64,000 nt of DNA from Massospora cicadina. Lineage: Eukaryota > Entomophthoromycota > Entomophthoromycetes > Entomophthorales > Entomophthoraceae. The translations under genes were made by a program, and so were the position numbers. The stretch is from assembly GCA_022478985.1 (NCBI GenBank), contig JAKSZP010012159.1:1-64000 (forward strand), written 5' to 3'. Below are positions 1-9,854 of this stretch, piece by piece; the stretch's first letter is position 1; each line of letters starts with the position of its first letter. A model generated the notes under the pieces. The model searched no databases. It saw only the letters and a list, made by a program, of their open reading frames with translations, and was not told where the DNA came from.

Positions 1-740
1 TTATAATTACGCAACCAATTCGAGTTCTTAAGTAATATCGATCAAATTATAGCTAATGTTTCTAATAATTATAATTAAAAACTTGATATCTAACTAAAAT
101 AATTTATATACAATTAGTAAAATCAATTTTTCTGTAACTGATTTTTAATTTCCTTATGTCTGCGGAATACTTGCCTATTATCATAATCATAAATTTCTAT
201 AATCCATGAAGATGACCTTTTATTGGGATATATAATAATTTCTCTATGCAAGTAAATTTGTAAGTAAACCCAAGCCTTGCACTAAAAAATTTAAAAATCC
301 CAAATAACTCTAGTTTACAAATTAGCCCTAATTTGTCGCAAAACAATGCAGAGGTAAATAGTTTTAGAGCTTTAACAATTAAAAACAAATATTGAGAGTT
401 TCCTTTTAATTTTTTGCAAGATTCAAAACGTAAGTTTGATTCTAAAAAGTACTTAATAATCTCAAGGCGGCATTTATCAGTTTGTCAAGGAAGCCAATAC
501 TTTTTGAATCCATCCTCAATATATTATCGGTTTCAAAAGAATCCAAAACACTTATTTGTTTTAAAGACATTAAGCTCAAATAAAATAGGATTATGATGTG
601 ACAAAACATTGCTTAAACTTAAGGCGTAATAGAAGATTTGTCTTTACAAAATAGTCAATAAATGAAAAAAGGTAGAAAATTAAAATAATTTAAAAAAGTA
701 TTAATAATTTTGAAAAAGAAGCTCAGATGTGATAATCTTA
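1..740. other. AT-rich flank without a recognised gene
   Basis: This stretch is strongly AT-rich and holds only short open frames of biased composition (mostly F, L, I, K, N). I recognise no protein family, RNA gene or mobile element. It is best read as intergenic DNA downstream of the minus-strand uS13m gene. Confidence 0.5.
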
Positions 741-819
741 CTATGACATACCTTTTCTAAAGGTATTTGAAATCAGAAAACGCTCGTAAGCTGACTTGGA
801 AAAATCTACGGTTCGCATA

Positions 820-1216
820 CTAAAAAAGTAAGTATACGCTTGTAAAAAATAAATACGTAAAATATCCGCGTCTTTTGTTAAGCCTTTTGGCTGTCTTTGC
901 ATTAGAATGAGTACGTTGTCCATGTACAGGTAATCCAGCAGCATGGCGAAGTCCACGGTAAGCGCCAATTTGTTTCAGGCGTTGAATATTTTTATTAACC
1001 TGTCTTCTAAGATCTTGTTCAATCGTCATTTTTGGACAAAATTTCCGAAAGCTGGTTCACTTTATCTTCGGAAAGATCTTGGAGCAAGCATTGTTTATGA
1101 ATTAGAAGTTGGTGACAAATTTTTTCAGCAGTATTTTGGCCAATGCCATAAATATAAGTCAAAGCAACACGTACTACCTTTCTATCAGGAAGATTTACTC
1201 CAAATAGATATAACAT
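820..1216 (-). CDS. SWS2: Mitochondrial small-subunit ribosomal protein uS13 (bacterial S13/SWS2 type), with a one-base frame break
   Basis: uS13 sits in the head of the small ribosomal subunit, contacts uS19 and the inter-subunit bridge, and here would serve mitochondrial translation. The N-terminal part reads [19 protein letters not shown] followed by YGIG, the usual S13 start. The C-terminal part carries the family signature [17 protein letters not shown], then [17 protein letters not shown] and [10 protein letters not shown]. The two halves lie in different frames that meet in a run of five T on the plus strand (1029-1033). With one base fewer there, the two parts align with other S13 proteins without a gap. 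A longer frame upstream begins at a GTG at 1231, but the ATG at 1216 fits the family start. The total is about 130 residues, normal for a mitochondrial S13. The tail after KRRG is not conserved and may be a read-through of an unrecognised intron. A fungal-type TAKRLN motif supports a nuclear fungal gene. The break is either an assembly error in a homopolymer or a real lesion. Confidence 0.85.
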
Positions 1217-1231
1217 GTTAGGTTTAAACAC

Positions 1232-1986
1232 TGAAATTTATTTTGAACTATATCAGATCTTAACTTGAAATTTAAAGTAAAACTTAGAATAAGAAACGTA
1301 CAAATTCAAGCATGAATCCTCAGTCATAATAGGCGCATCACAATGCTTGGTGAAATCGTATACGATTTTGATTAGCCAGCGTTTGAAGTGTAGGTATTGC
1401 AAGTTGTAGAATTAGTAAGGATTAATTTAGTACGTTTCTGAAGCGTTTTTAAAACGTTCGTCGCCCGGCGTGATTCAGTTGAGTTTCTCACAGGGCCCAA
1501 ATGTTACATTGACAAATTGTCGAATGCCAGGAGGTGAGAAAAATATTAAAAATTATAATCTATTGTATCAATTGTACAAAATCACCACAAATGTATTTGG
1601 ACTTTTAACGAATACTATATCGCACTATAAGAAAAATAATAGGTTATTAAAATAAATAAACAAAAAATTTATTATAATAATTTTTAATATTTTTATTTTG
1701 TATCTAATCTAACCTCTACCCACTCAGCTTGTAATTTCGTTTTGCGCGCCTTTTTTTACGTCTTCCTCTGAGCTCCAATAGTGTTTTGGGTGGTTTTTTA
1801 CCACTTTGATTTAATTTAAGACGTCATATTTTAGATTGCAATTAGCGATGCTAACCCTACGAATTGTTCTTTAACACATCAGTCACTCATATTTGGGTGA
1901 CATGGCGACGAACGTGTAAAAACGTTTTTCTCCACTTGCTGTAGTATTTGTCTGTAGGGGAATCTTACGATTGATTTTTTTACTAT
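1232..1986. other. Intergenic, upstream of uS13m
   Basis: AT-rich sequence with no supported gene. It should contain the uS13m promoter near 1220-1500, but I see no defined motif. One open frame at 1470-1655 has no recognisable similarity. Confidence 0.4.
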
Positions 1987-2062
1987 CTTCCAGACTAGCT
2001 AGAGCTTTGAAATTTAGCATACTTGTGTATCTCCGATGACAATACAATAATCCATTGAAAAA
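1987..2062 (+). repeat. Short dispersed repeat, copy 1
   Basis: Starts with CTTCCAGACTAGCTAGAGC and ends with AATCCATTGAAAAA. It is repeated in diverged form about 200 bp further right (2190-2261). The differences are scattered substitutions plus small gaps. The nature of the parent repeat is unknown. Confidence 0.7.
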
Positions 2063-2189
2063 TTTAGTTTCATAGCCAAAATAAGAAGTTTTAATATAAC
2101 AAGTGAAAATCATATTATTTTAGATGGTAGTCGGTATATTGTTACGACTGAGCAGTTTGGTATTCGGTTGACTCGAAAGTCAAGCTTAC

Positions 2190-2261
2190 CTTCCACACTA
2201 GCTAGAGCTTCGAAATTTGGCACACATATCTCCCATGACAATATAATAATCCATTGAAAAA
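2190..2261 (+). repeat. Short dispersed repeat, copy 2
   Basis: Partner of 1987-2062: CTTCCACACTAGCTAGAGC through AATCCATTGAAAAA. The SINE at 2275 is inserted right at its right edge, so this repeat is older than the SINE. Confidence 0.7.
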
Positions 2262-2274
2262 GATTGTGAAAATT

Positions 2275-2559
2275 GGGGGTGGAAGGCGAGTCGGTAGGGC
2301 GTACGGCTACCAACCTGAAGGTTGCGGGTTCGATTCCCGCCCTTCGCACATCGATCGGGGTGCTAGCCGAAGGAAGCTATTGGCGGTTAGTAGGTATAAT
2401 AACACGAAAACCTTACCCATGACGTAACCAGAAAATCCGAGTCCTGATCCGGAGATGAAAAAAACTTTCTACGACAGAGTTGTCCCTGCTCAGGTTTCAT
2501 GTCGATACTTTCTCTATTTCGGCAATGTCCGTCCCCTGGTCGGCTTGCCTCGAATAAAT
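2275..2559 (+). mobile_element. tRNA-derived SINE, apparently full length, with a LINE-like 3' end
   Basis: The insert is flanked by a perfect 15-bp duplication AAGATTGTGAAAATT (2260-2274 and 2560-2574). The head has RNA polymerase III box A-like (2285-2295) and box B (GGTTCGATTCC, 2327-2337) elements in tRNA spacing. A body of about 170 bp follows. The 3' end (about 2519-2559) reads CAATGTCCGTCCCCTGGTC then GGCTTGCCTCGAATAAAT. This matches the 3' end of LINE1 (58018-58060, minus strand), which reads TAATGTCTGTCCCCTGGTC then AGCTTACCTCAGTTAAATAA. The element has no coding capacity and would be mobilised in trans by that LINE lineage. The intact TSD suggests a fairly recent insertion. Confidence 0.88.
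2285..2337 (+). promoter_or_regulatory. Internal pol III promoter (box A and box B) of the SINE
   Basis: The box A-like stretch GGCGAGTCGGTAG and a canonical box B GGTTCGATTCC are set as in a tRNA gene, and the T-arm GCGGG/CCCGC pairs perfectly. The 5' side has no good partner for the 3' acceptor strand and the anticodon arm is irregular. This is a tRNA-like promoter, not a functional tRNA. Confidence 0.75.
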
Positions 2560-2574
2560 AAGATTGTGAAAATT

Positions 2575-2864
2575 ATGAATTTTGCAAAATCCTATTTTAA
2601 AACGTTAAAACGGTTTACTCATAATCTTATTTGCAATGTATGTCTTATAGCTGGGAATTCATTAAAAATTGGATAATGCTATGATATCATGAGTTACATA
2701 ACTAAAGTAATGTAGATGACCATTAGCAAGCTTGATAAGTAATTTAACCAATCAAATCGACTAAATAATCTTAACCACTTACATAAAATTATTGAGCAAT
2801 TGAATCAACCAAATAGCCACATTGCTCAGCCAGAAACAATATACTGATTCCAATTAAAACCATG
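2575..2864. other. AT-rich spacer, nothing recognised
   Basis: This is the sequence between the SINE and the first LTR. No coding frame or repeat was recognised. Confidence 0.4.
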
Positions 2865-3487
2865 TGTTAGATTTTAGGCTTTAGGATACGCTCGCAGGTG
2901 CATTTTTCACCTAAATACCAGCAATAATTTGCAGGAGAAGTTGTTCTCTACTACAGTATAATATTTAGGGGTAATCAACCACTATAGTAAAAAACTACTA
3001 CTTTAATTTAAAAATAAAGATTGTTTTTATAAGCTTTTTATTAATAGTGGTGAGGGTGGTAAGAAACGAACCCTCATAATAAGTTGAGGCTAATATTTAA
3101 ATTTTAAGGCTCAGAGTTTAGATTGCTTAGTAATATCCAAATTAGAATATTGGAATTCAACCTATTGGATCAGTTGAGAGTTGCCTCACTTCAATGTGAG
3201 GGCAGATAAGGAAGTGACAGCTAGGAAAATGAACCCATGAGGCAGGGATTTTATAAATTTGGACCAATCAGAATACAGGAAAATATTTTCACCTTGCTGA
3301 ATCCTTTCCAACCCTATAAAAGGGGCTAGTTTCTATGGGGTAGGCTGTACTAAAATAGAAGTGGCCTGTAGAGGAGCCTTCAATGAACTCCCCAGATTTA
3401 GCTAATGATTTAGTGTGATCTGACTGCCTGAACTTATTTTATTTGCCCAATTATTAATATAAGTGTTACCCCAATTTGAGGGGTTCC
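2865..3487 (-). repeat. F-type LTR (F1), outer part
   Basis: Aligns over its length with the F LTR at 35360-36063. Shared landmarks include AATAATTTGCAGGAGAAGTT and CCCTATAAAAGGGGC (the TATA region, minus sense). It begins TGTTAGA on the plus strand, the minus-sense LTR end. It is split at 3488 by element C1 and resumes at 6278. Confidence 0.85.
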
Positions 3488-4172
3488 TGTCAGGAGAGTG
3501 TCTATAACTCTCCTGTTTCCAGCATGGTGGTGCATGGTGCACAGAGCCAATGCAAGAAAACTAGCCATTAGCACTAAAGCTACTAGAGCCCAGCAGAGGG
3601 TGCTGGAGCAATAATAACTAAAGCAAAGGAGTGTGATAAATAACCAAACAAAAGTAATACAGTGCACAAGGAGAAAAGGGGTAAACGTCCCAGGTTGAGG
3701 GTACCTGGGTGAACCATGGTGCACTAGGGGATAATCTCATCGTATTTAAAATGGAATGGTTAATGTATTATGAGACCTCCTCAAAGGGGTCCATGTACAG
3801 GATTGTCCAAAATAATATATAATAAAATTGGTAAAAATGGGGAAGATTAATGTGGAAAAGTTGACCAACAAGGAATGTTGGTCACAAGAAACAAATTTAA
3901 ACAACGTCAGGGTAATTTAGGGTCTGCCAAAGTGGTCCCAAGCACCAATTCACCAATAGGCAAACACTACCATCCAAATTAGTAGAATACACTGAAACTG
4001 ACTTCACTTGAATAATCAATTGAAGTTGTATCCAACCTGAACGTATAATTTCATAAATGGAATGGGTTTCAAAACCCCATTCCTCAATCAACCAAATTGA
4101 GCCATCCTCATTAAATAAATAGACTGTTCATTTTAACGCCTGGGCTGATGCAATGTGCTAGGAGTTAGGCAC
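3488..4172 (-). repeat. C-type LTR, left copy of C1 (lacks its inner ~158 bp)
   Basis: Matches 5434-6119 base for base apart from substitutions, up to GTTAGGCAC. The remaining 158 bp present in the right copy (6120-6277) are missing. A deletion therefore removed the inner end of this LTR together with the adjoining polypurine tract. Confidence 0.85.
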
Positions 4173-5433
4173 TTGTAAGTCCTGGGAACATCCCCTGGCT
4201 CTTGATCGGGCCATCTTCACATTCCTGAGTAAAAAGACACCAATGAGGATGGCAGTACCCCTCATTACTCAAGGCAATCTCGCTCACATAGTAGATGAGC
4301 AATGGGTAACAGCTCTTCCACTTCAGATCCCACCCCCAGTACCCACACTCACCTTGGCAGAACCATTGTGGGAAATTAACAAAATCTGTTCCAAGATTGT
4401 TGAATTGAAATTGGTCAGATCTAATTTGAGTGGCAATCTGGGCCAATGCCCAAATCTCAAATAGCTGGAAAGGCATTAAGACTGAGGTATCAGCTGGAAC
4501 ACCTGACAGTTCCAATTTGATCAATGTGCCAATAGAACTAACATCAGGCACCATTGATGAGGGTTCAAAGCCCTCTGTTGGCAATTTGGGCATTGTGGCC
4601 GATGTGATACCATTGACCAAATGAATGGTTCAGCAACCAAGTGCAGGCAGGTTAGGCATCCTGAACCTGTTCCTAACCAAATGGATCTGTCCCTATGTGG
4701 GGTGGCCTTGGGGGATTCCCATCACTTGTTGGGCCAAACACCATCATGCCAACTGTCAGAAATATAGCCAAGCCCCAGTTTGAATGTTTGAGGTTGAACT
4801 GACAGTGAATTGGCCCACCGCTGACTTTTGCAATGTCAGTTCTCAAGGAACAAACCCACCCATTCCTGAACAATTCGCTAGTTAGGTCAAAATTGTGGGA
4901 CCCAATCCTGACTTTTCACTACCCCAATTGACCAAAATTTAATCAGTTGCATAGCACTGAGAAAATTGTTGGTCAATTCTCCTTCCTTAAATTTTCCAAT
5001 AAAAACAACTTCCCCCAAAATCCCATTTTTATCTTTTGAGAATTAAGCTCCCTTCCAGTTTCATATTTGTTGTATCAGCAGCAGTGCCTCTGGCATTCTG
5101 GTTTGCCACTTGGATACTCTGTCATCTAGGCTGGCATGCCAGTCTAATTCTTACTTGCTGTTCACTTGACACACATGCGCCAAGTTGCTCAACTGCAACT
5201 GGGGGTCCACTTGGGCCTTTGGACCCCTTTTTGTCCAAAAGGGGTGTTGCTCCCTATCCAGTTGCAGGGGCTGGTCCCCAGGACTTACAAGCTCCAACCT
5301 TCAGAAAAAAGAGAAAACAGCGGTGAAGTCAACCACAGCCAAAGCCCACAGCTGGCACCCACCGTTTACACTTTGGAAAAGTTTCACACGGAAAAAAGTT
5401 GATGAATATAAAATTGGGTGGTTGGTCAACTAA
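4173..5433 (-). pseudogene. Internal region of C1 with a decayed gag-like frame
   Basis: On the minus strand a start near 4745 and a Q-V-Q-D motif (EQVQDA) align with the better preserved copy in unit E (17518-17772), which encodes MASQLMSNGNNTGATHIG and then RSQEQVQDTQPTCTQLL. The C1 copy has several stops. I recognise no protein family. The position next to the leader suggests a gag-like product, but that is inference. A 151-residue minus frame at 4165-4620 runs through the same decayed segment and is probably not a real protein as written. Confidence 0.5.
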
Positions 5434-6277
5434 TGTCAGGAAAGTGTCTATAACTCTCCTGTTTCCAGCGTGGTGGTGCACAGTGCACAGAGCCAATGCA
5501 AGGAAACTAGCCATTAGCACCAAAGCTACTAGAGCCCAGCAGAGGGTGCTGGAGCAATTAAAACTAAAGCAAAGGAGTGTGATAAATAACTGACCAAAAG
5601 TGACGCAGTGCACAAGGAGAGAAGGGGTAGACGTCCCAGGTTGGAGGGTACCTGGGAGAACCAACGGTGCACTAGGGGATAATCTCATCATAATTAAGAT
5701 GGAATGGTTAATGTAGTGTGAGACCTCCTCAAAGGGGTCCATGCACAGGATCATCCAAAATGACATTTAATAAAAATGGTAAAAATGGGGAAGTCTATTG
5801 TGGAAATTCGACCAACAAGGAATGTTGGTCATGAAATACAAATTTAAACAACGTCAGGGTAATTTGGGGTCTGCCAAAGTGGTCCCAAGCACCAAATCAC
5901 CAATAGGCAAACACTACCATCCAAATTGATAGAATACACTGAAACTGACTTCACTTGAGTAATTGATTGAAGTTGTATCCAACTCAAACGCATAATTTCT
6001 TAATTGAAATGGAGTTCAAAACCCCATTCCTCAATCAACTGAATTAAGCCATCCTCTTTAATTGAATAGACCATCCATTTTAACGCCTGGGCTGATGCAA
6101 GGGGCTGGGCGTTAGGCACCTCACTAGTACCAACCTGGGCATATTTGGCTTGTACCCAGCGTTAGTCTACTGTGTGCTTGAGGTTAGGGAGGACCTGAAG
6201 CTTCACCTTCTGGGCCTCCAGCCGCCCAGCCTTATCCTTAAGGTTGGTGCCCACTATCATGTCATTTAACCATGACA
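5434..6277 (-). repeat. C-type LTR, right copy of C1 (844 bp)
   Basis: Starts TGTCAGGAAAGTG and ends CCATGACA. It aligns with 3488-4172 and with 41083-41971 and is the complete reference copy of this LTR family in the window. Confidence 0.85.
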
Positions 6278-6373
6278 GTTCTACCAGGAAATACCAGGGT
6301 CTTTTGGCCAATCTTTTCATCATTTACCTCTAAACCACTCTTTTTGATATATTGGACTTGTAATTGTCCAACA
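6278..6373 (-). repeat. F-type LTR (F1), inner part
   Basis: Resumes the LTR broken at 3488 and ends TGTCCAACA. On the minus strand it is directly preceded by a polypurine tract AAAGGGGGTAA. This marks it as the 3' LTR of a minus-strand element whose body lies to the right. Confidence 0.85.
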
Positions 6374-6640
6374 TTACCCCCTTTAAGAGTGATAAGGGGG
6401 AATAAGGTCATAAGAACCTATGCACTCAGTTAATTGTAACTCCAGAAGCAAGGGATTTAGTGTAGTACACATACCCTCGCTTATAGGTGATAATGAAAGG
6501 CCCTTCAAAGATGGACCCAAGAGTTTCCTTTCTAGGTATATTTCAGTTGTAGTTGTTGGATTTTGGGCCTTGGAAGATGCTTGCTTGGTGCATGATTTGC
6601 CAAAATCCAGTAATAGGGTATTTGTATCATGAATATATTA
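6374..6640 (-). pseudogene. 3' end of a D/F-type gypsy pol (integrase C-terminus) plus polypurine tract
   Basis: The minus-strand reading LGSIFEGPFIITYKRG, followed by YVYYTKSLAS, matches the end of element D upstream of its 3' LTR (29195-29340). The region ends in the polypurine tract next to LTR F1. It is cut off near 6640 by another repeat. No active-site part of the integrase remains. Confidence 0.7.
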
Positions 6641-7204
6641 AAAATAATAAACTTTTTAAAAACTTATAAAGTTAGGGTTTTTAAGTTTTTATTATGCGCC
6701 GCTAGGATAAGATAATAAAGACGTCTCCCTTGATTTCAGATCATTTAGTATTTAAACATATTGAGGTTCAAGGAAAATTCATAATACGTTTGGAATAGCA
6801 TAGACTATTTCAAAAAATATGTGAAGTCAACCTATCAAAGCTTGGCAAACTTGCTTCATTTAGGCTGAATGACAAATGGGGGAAAAGTTTAGGGCAAGAT
6901 GTAACTGTGGTTAATGACTTAATATAATTTAGCCAATCCCCTTTTGCAAAAATTATTGCACCTTGGGGGACACCTGCCATGCCTATAAAAGGGGGTGGTC
7001 CCCGTGTAGGTGTTTGGATGGGACTGGTAGGGACTGGGAGAGATCCATCCAATGAACACTTCAGAGTCCGCTGTGAAATCAGAGTAATCTGACTGCTAAA
7101 ATTAGAATTATTTCCCATAGAGTATTTAAACTATTGTTACCCTGATTAGCGAGGTTTCACTGAGAATCAGCCAAGGTCTTTTGACCAATTTTCTCATTAT
7201 TATT
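6640..7204 (-). repeat. Diverged D-type LTR copy
   Basis: Read on the minus strand it follows the D LTR (17773-18517). Landmarks are TTGGCTGATTCTCAGTG, a TATA region CCCCCTTTTATAGGC, GGGTCCCCCAAGGTGC-like sequence and a 3' part with AATAAAAACTTAAAAACCC. Ends are eroded. A 102-residue minus frame here (6810-7118) is LTR sequence, not a gene. Confidence 0.65.
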
Positions 7205-7700
7205 ATTATTAATTTAGACAATTTAACGCACAATTCTGATGTCTCAGAATCTTATATATTTAATTTAAATAATTTTGCTACACCAATCAATGACTGAGAC
7301 CTTAATTGCAGGTCTCAACACACCGCTGTAGATGACATAATTGGTGCTGAATCAGTCAGCCGCTCTGATGAAGTTAATTTAGATAATCTTATAAACAATT
7401 ATGATGTCTCAAACGCAGATTTAAATAATTTAGAAAATTTAATTCCACCAATCAACAGTTAAGACCTTAATTGCAGGTCTCAAATTATGTCCAAGTATGG
7501 TGTAATTGGCAATGAAACAAGTGGTCAATCTGCCAAAACCAAGTCACATTATTCCATACAAAATTACAAAGCTTCAGAGCCCAATCAAAATAAGTTAAAT
7601 AAATTAATTGAACCAATCAAATGTTGAGACCTTAACCACAGGCCTCTGCACATTGCTGGGGATGAAGAAACTGGTGGCGAATTGTTTCCCCAGCCAAATC
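7205..7700 (+). repeat. 165-bp tandem repeat, three diverged units, each with a palindrome
   Basis: The marker AGACCTTAA recurs at 7297, 7462 and 7627, exactly 165 bp apart. Units 1 and 2 carry GAGACC or AAGACC, then TTAATTGCA, then GGTCTC, an inverted repeat able to form a small hairpin. Other unit landmarks are CACCAATCAA before it and an AATTTAGATAAT-like start. The third unit is the most diverged. The array lies between the D-type LTR copy and LINE3 and may be an extension of that LTR. Function unknown. Confidence 0.7.
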
Positions 7701-7719
7701 TACGTAATTTGCACTGTAT

Positions 7720-9430
7720 AATGCAGAAATCAAAAAGAATCGAGGAAATAAAGCAAAAAACTCAAAAATCAAGACAAACCAAAATAAAATTAAGTTTATT
7801 CAGCGAAATGCACAAATTTGTCAGCACACAATGACCACCCCCACCACCCCCTAATATCCAAAAAAAAAACAAAAAACTGGACAGAATCTGGGCCCCATTT
7901 GGGGTGGCGCCTTCAGGTGGCCCAGTGCAACACCTGGGCATCACCCTGAGCCCAAACGGGCTGGACCTACCCATGATCAAGGACAGGCTTGTCCAGAAGC
8001 TCGCATCCCACATTGCTTCCCTCAGGGGAAGGCAAACAGGACTCATAGGGTGAGTCACAGTCGCGAATTCCCTCCTGCTTCCAATACTCTGGTTCCTAGC
8101 AGCGATCATCCCCTTTTCATCAGATTTCCAAGACCTCATCAAGACATTATTGCAATTGTGGTTGTGGGAAGGCAGAAGAGCCCCAATATGACTAGGCCTG
8201 CTCCACGGACCATGAATGGAAGGAGGCCTAGGCCTCACTGACCACGTCACTCAATTGGATAAAATATTAAGTAAGTGATTAGTTAGAGTGACAAGCCCAA
8301 CCCCCAAATCAAACCACTGGTCACATGCTGCATGCATCAACCTGGCCAGGGACCTCATACTAGCCAATCCCACAGTGCAAAACACCCTCCTATCCTACCT
8401 GGCAGACAATCTGAATGCCCATGGTCCACACCAGACCTCATGATTCTCCCATGCAGTACTGAAGACCATCTGTTGAGATGCGTGGCTGTTCCCTCTCAGC
8501 ATCATAAGGGGGCAACACAGCTGAGGATTTGCAAACCATACCTACAATCAGGAATGCAGGGGCACACGAGTCTCAGTGGTAGAATACCCCCTGCCAAGAG
8601 CACGAACCCTAGCCTGTATTGACCTCCTGGACCATGATGATCAGCCATACAATGAAAAAACTCAAAAAAATTAGGAAATTTGTGACCCACGATTTACTTC
8701 ACCCAAAATTTAGGGCACACATTTGGTGATGCCTGCACAGGGCCTACCAATCAGTCGAGCAGTCTAATTCAACCTAGGAGCACTGTAGAGTATGTGGCAC
8801 AAAAGACACCCTGCTGCATAGGTTGAAAGAGTGCCCAAAAGCCCAGCTTGTATGGAAACTAGTGTGACCACTGATGGCACCCAACCGCGTACCCACCAAA
8901 CTCTGTCCAATTTCAAATTTCATGGCACTTAATATTGATTCACCAATCCCAGAATTGCTATGAGCAGTTATTTTCACACTTTCCCTATGGACAATTCACA
9001 CAATTTTTCTCGAGGCAATTCAAAATTTGGTCCCAAAATCCTGTTGATATTTGCAACTGTTTTAACAAAAACATCATTAAATCATTCAATATTTGGCTGT
9101 TCAGTGAAGTGAATCCACACCGACTTCAGAGAATGGTGCAGGGCTGGCTTCTGCTACCCTTCCTAACCGTTGACCCAGAAATGCAAACCTGCCTCAACAG
9201 CATAAACTTACCGAGCAGCTCAAGTGAACCCCCTCCACCACCGCCAGGTCCCATGGGAACACTGGCCACAACATTCTCCCCCGGTACTCAGGTTTAGGTC
9301 GCAGCCCCTTTATTTCACTTTCTCCCCCCTCTATCTTTAGTGTGGCATATTTGTCCCAAGATCAGCCCACCTTAAATAAAATTATTATTATTATTAGTAT
9401 TATTAGTATTATTATTATTAAAATCAAAAT
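7720..9430 (+). mobile_element. LINE3: 5'-truncated, decayed LINE (C-terminal half of ORF2)
   Basis: The plus strand encodes a C-terminal ORF2 remnant matching LINE1. It includes a PVQHLGI motif after the RT domain and a GLIG-stop-VTVANSLLLP stretch equivalent to GLTGRVTVANSLILP in LINE1. It also carries the RVT zinc finger CGTKDTLLHRLKEC near 8790-8840 and WTIHTI near the end. Many stops and frame breaks are present, and the endonuclease and catalytic RT core are missing. The 3' end GATCAGCCCACCTTAAATAAA leads into a (TTA)n tail. The left boundary is uncertain. A 162-residue minus frame (7762-8250) is a shadow of this element. Confidence 0.8.
9380..9421 (+). repeat. (TTA)n microsatellite tail of LINE3
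   Basis: ATTATTATTATTAG units directly follow the LINE3 3' end, as expected for the simple-repeat tail of this LINE type. Confidence 0.85.
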
Positions 9431-9449
9431 CATTATAATGGACTAATAA

Positions 9450-9526
9450 ATGTCCAACATTTCCCCTTCTCAGCCTATTTGAACCCACAACATTCTTATC
9501 TTGTAGCTGAGAGGGCAAATGTACAA
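9450..9526 (-). repeat. Fragment of a D-type LTR (first ~75 bp)
   Basis: On the minus strand it starts TGTTGTACATTTGCCCTC and continues through AGATAAGAATGTTGTGGGTT. This matches the start of the D LTR (TGTTGGACATTTGCCCTC). LINE3 abuts its inner end. Confidence 0.75.
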
Positions 9527-9714
9527 CAGTGGTAGCAGAGTATCAAGTCTGCCAAGTTGGAAGGAAGGAAGTGGTGGCTAGAGCACATTGGCCGCTTGGC
9601 CCTCTTTTATGACAGTTTTTGCTAAATGGTCATTGCCTCAGAATGTAACTGGATGATGGCTGCGCCAACTTCTTCATGGCTTGATCAGGATAAGTCATAG
9701 CTGAGAAAACATCT
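9527..9714. other. Unassigned repeat-like spacer
   Basis: Short stretch between the LTR fragment and the first clear homology to unit E. It may be the eroded left end of E. No coding signal. Confidence 0.35.
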
Positions 9715-9849
9715 TTGGCAAGTAAAGCAGGCATGTAATTCCTGGGGAGTGGATCCTCTGCCTAGATTGGGCAGTATTCCAATTCTCCACTAAAAAAGGT
9801 CCTAAGAGGGAAGCTGTCCCCCTTGTCACTAGGAGCAATCTTACCCATG
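9715..9849 (-). mobile_element. Unit E (C1-type non-autonomous element), left segment
   Basis: Aligns with C1 internal sequence around 4165-4300 (GCATGTAATTCCTGGGGA against GCACTTGTAAGTCCTGGGAA; GCAATCTTACCCATG against GCAATCTCGCTCACA). It is interrupted by element A1 and resumes at 17209. Confidence 0.75.
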
Positions 9850-9854
9850 TGGTA

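Larger units (their letters stand above)
3488..6277 (-). mobile_element. Non-autonomous LTR retrotransposon C1 (LARD-like)
   Basis: Two direct repeats starting TGTCAGGA at 3488 and 5434 flank about 1.26 kb of internal DNA without protease, reverse transcriptase or integrase. The element sits inside an F-type LTR, with GTTCC at 3483-3487 and GTTCT at 6278-6282 as a 5-bp duplication with one change. The LTR is the same family as the one next to chromovirus K (41083-41971), so a K-like element probably supplied the enzymes. Minus orientation follows from K and from the internal remnant reading frame. A second internal copy exists as unit E (9715-30645). Confidence 0.8.

Noticed and set aside
820..1216. 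Inserted mitochondrial genome fragment (NUMT) for S13
   Set aside because: No neighbouring mitochondrial genes. The sequence resembles nuclear-encoded fungal SWS2 proteins and lies in ordinary AT-rich flanks.
2285..2350. Functional tRNA gene
   Set aside because: Box A, box B and the T-arm are tRNA-like, but the acceptor strands do not pair and the anticodon arm is irregular. The unit ends in a LINE-like tail between TSDs, so it is a SINE head.
4165..4620. 151-residue minus-strand protein
   Set aside because: It lies in the interior of the non-autonomous element C1, and the homologous copy in unit E preserves a different frame. Most likely a chance open frame.
5036..5433. Overlapping plus-strand frames as genes
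   Set aside because: Several short frames overlap in the leader of C1 with low-complexity hydrophobic content and no homologue in unit E.
7200..7700. CRISPR-like array
   Set aside because: Repeats are 165 bp, diverged and only three in number, in a eukaryotic retroelement context with no cas genes.
7762..8250. 162-residue minus-strand protein
   Set aside because: It is antisense to a recognisable LINE ORF2 remnant on the plus strand. Its composition reflects that.
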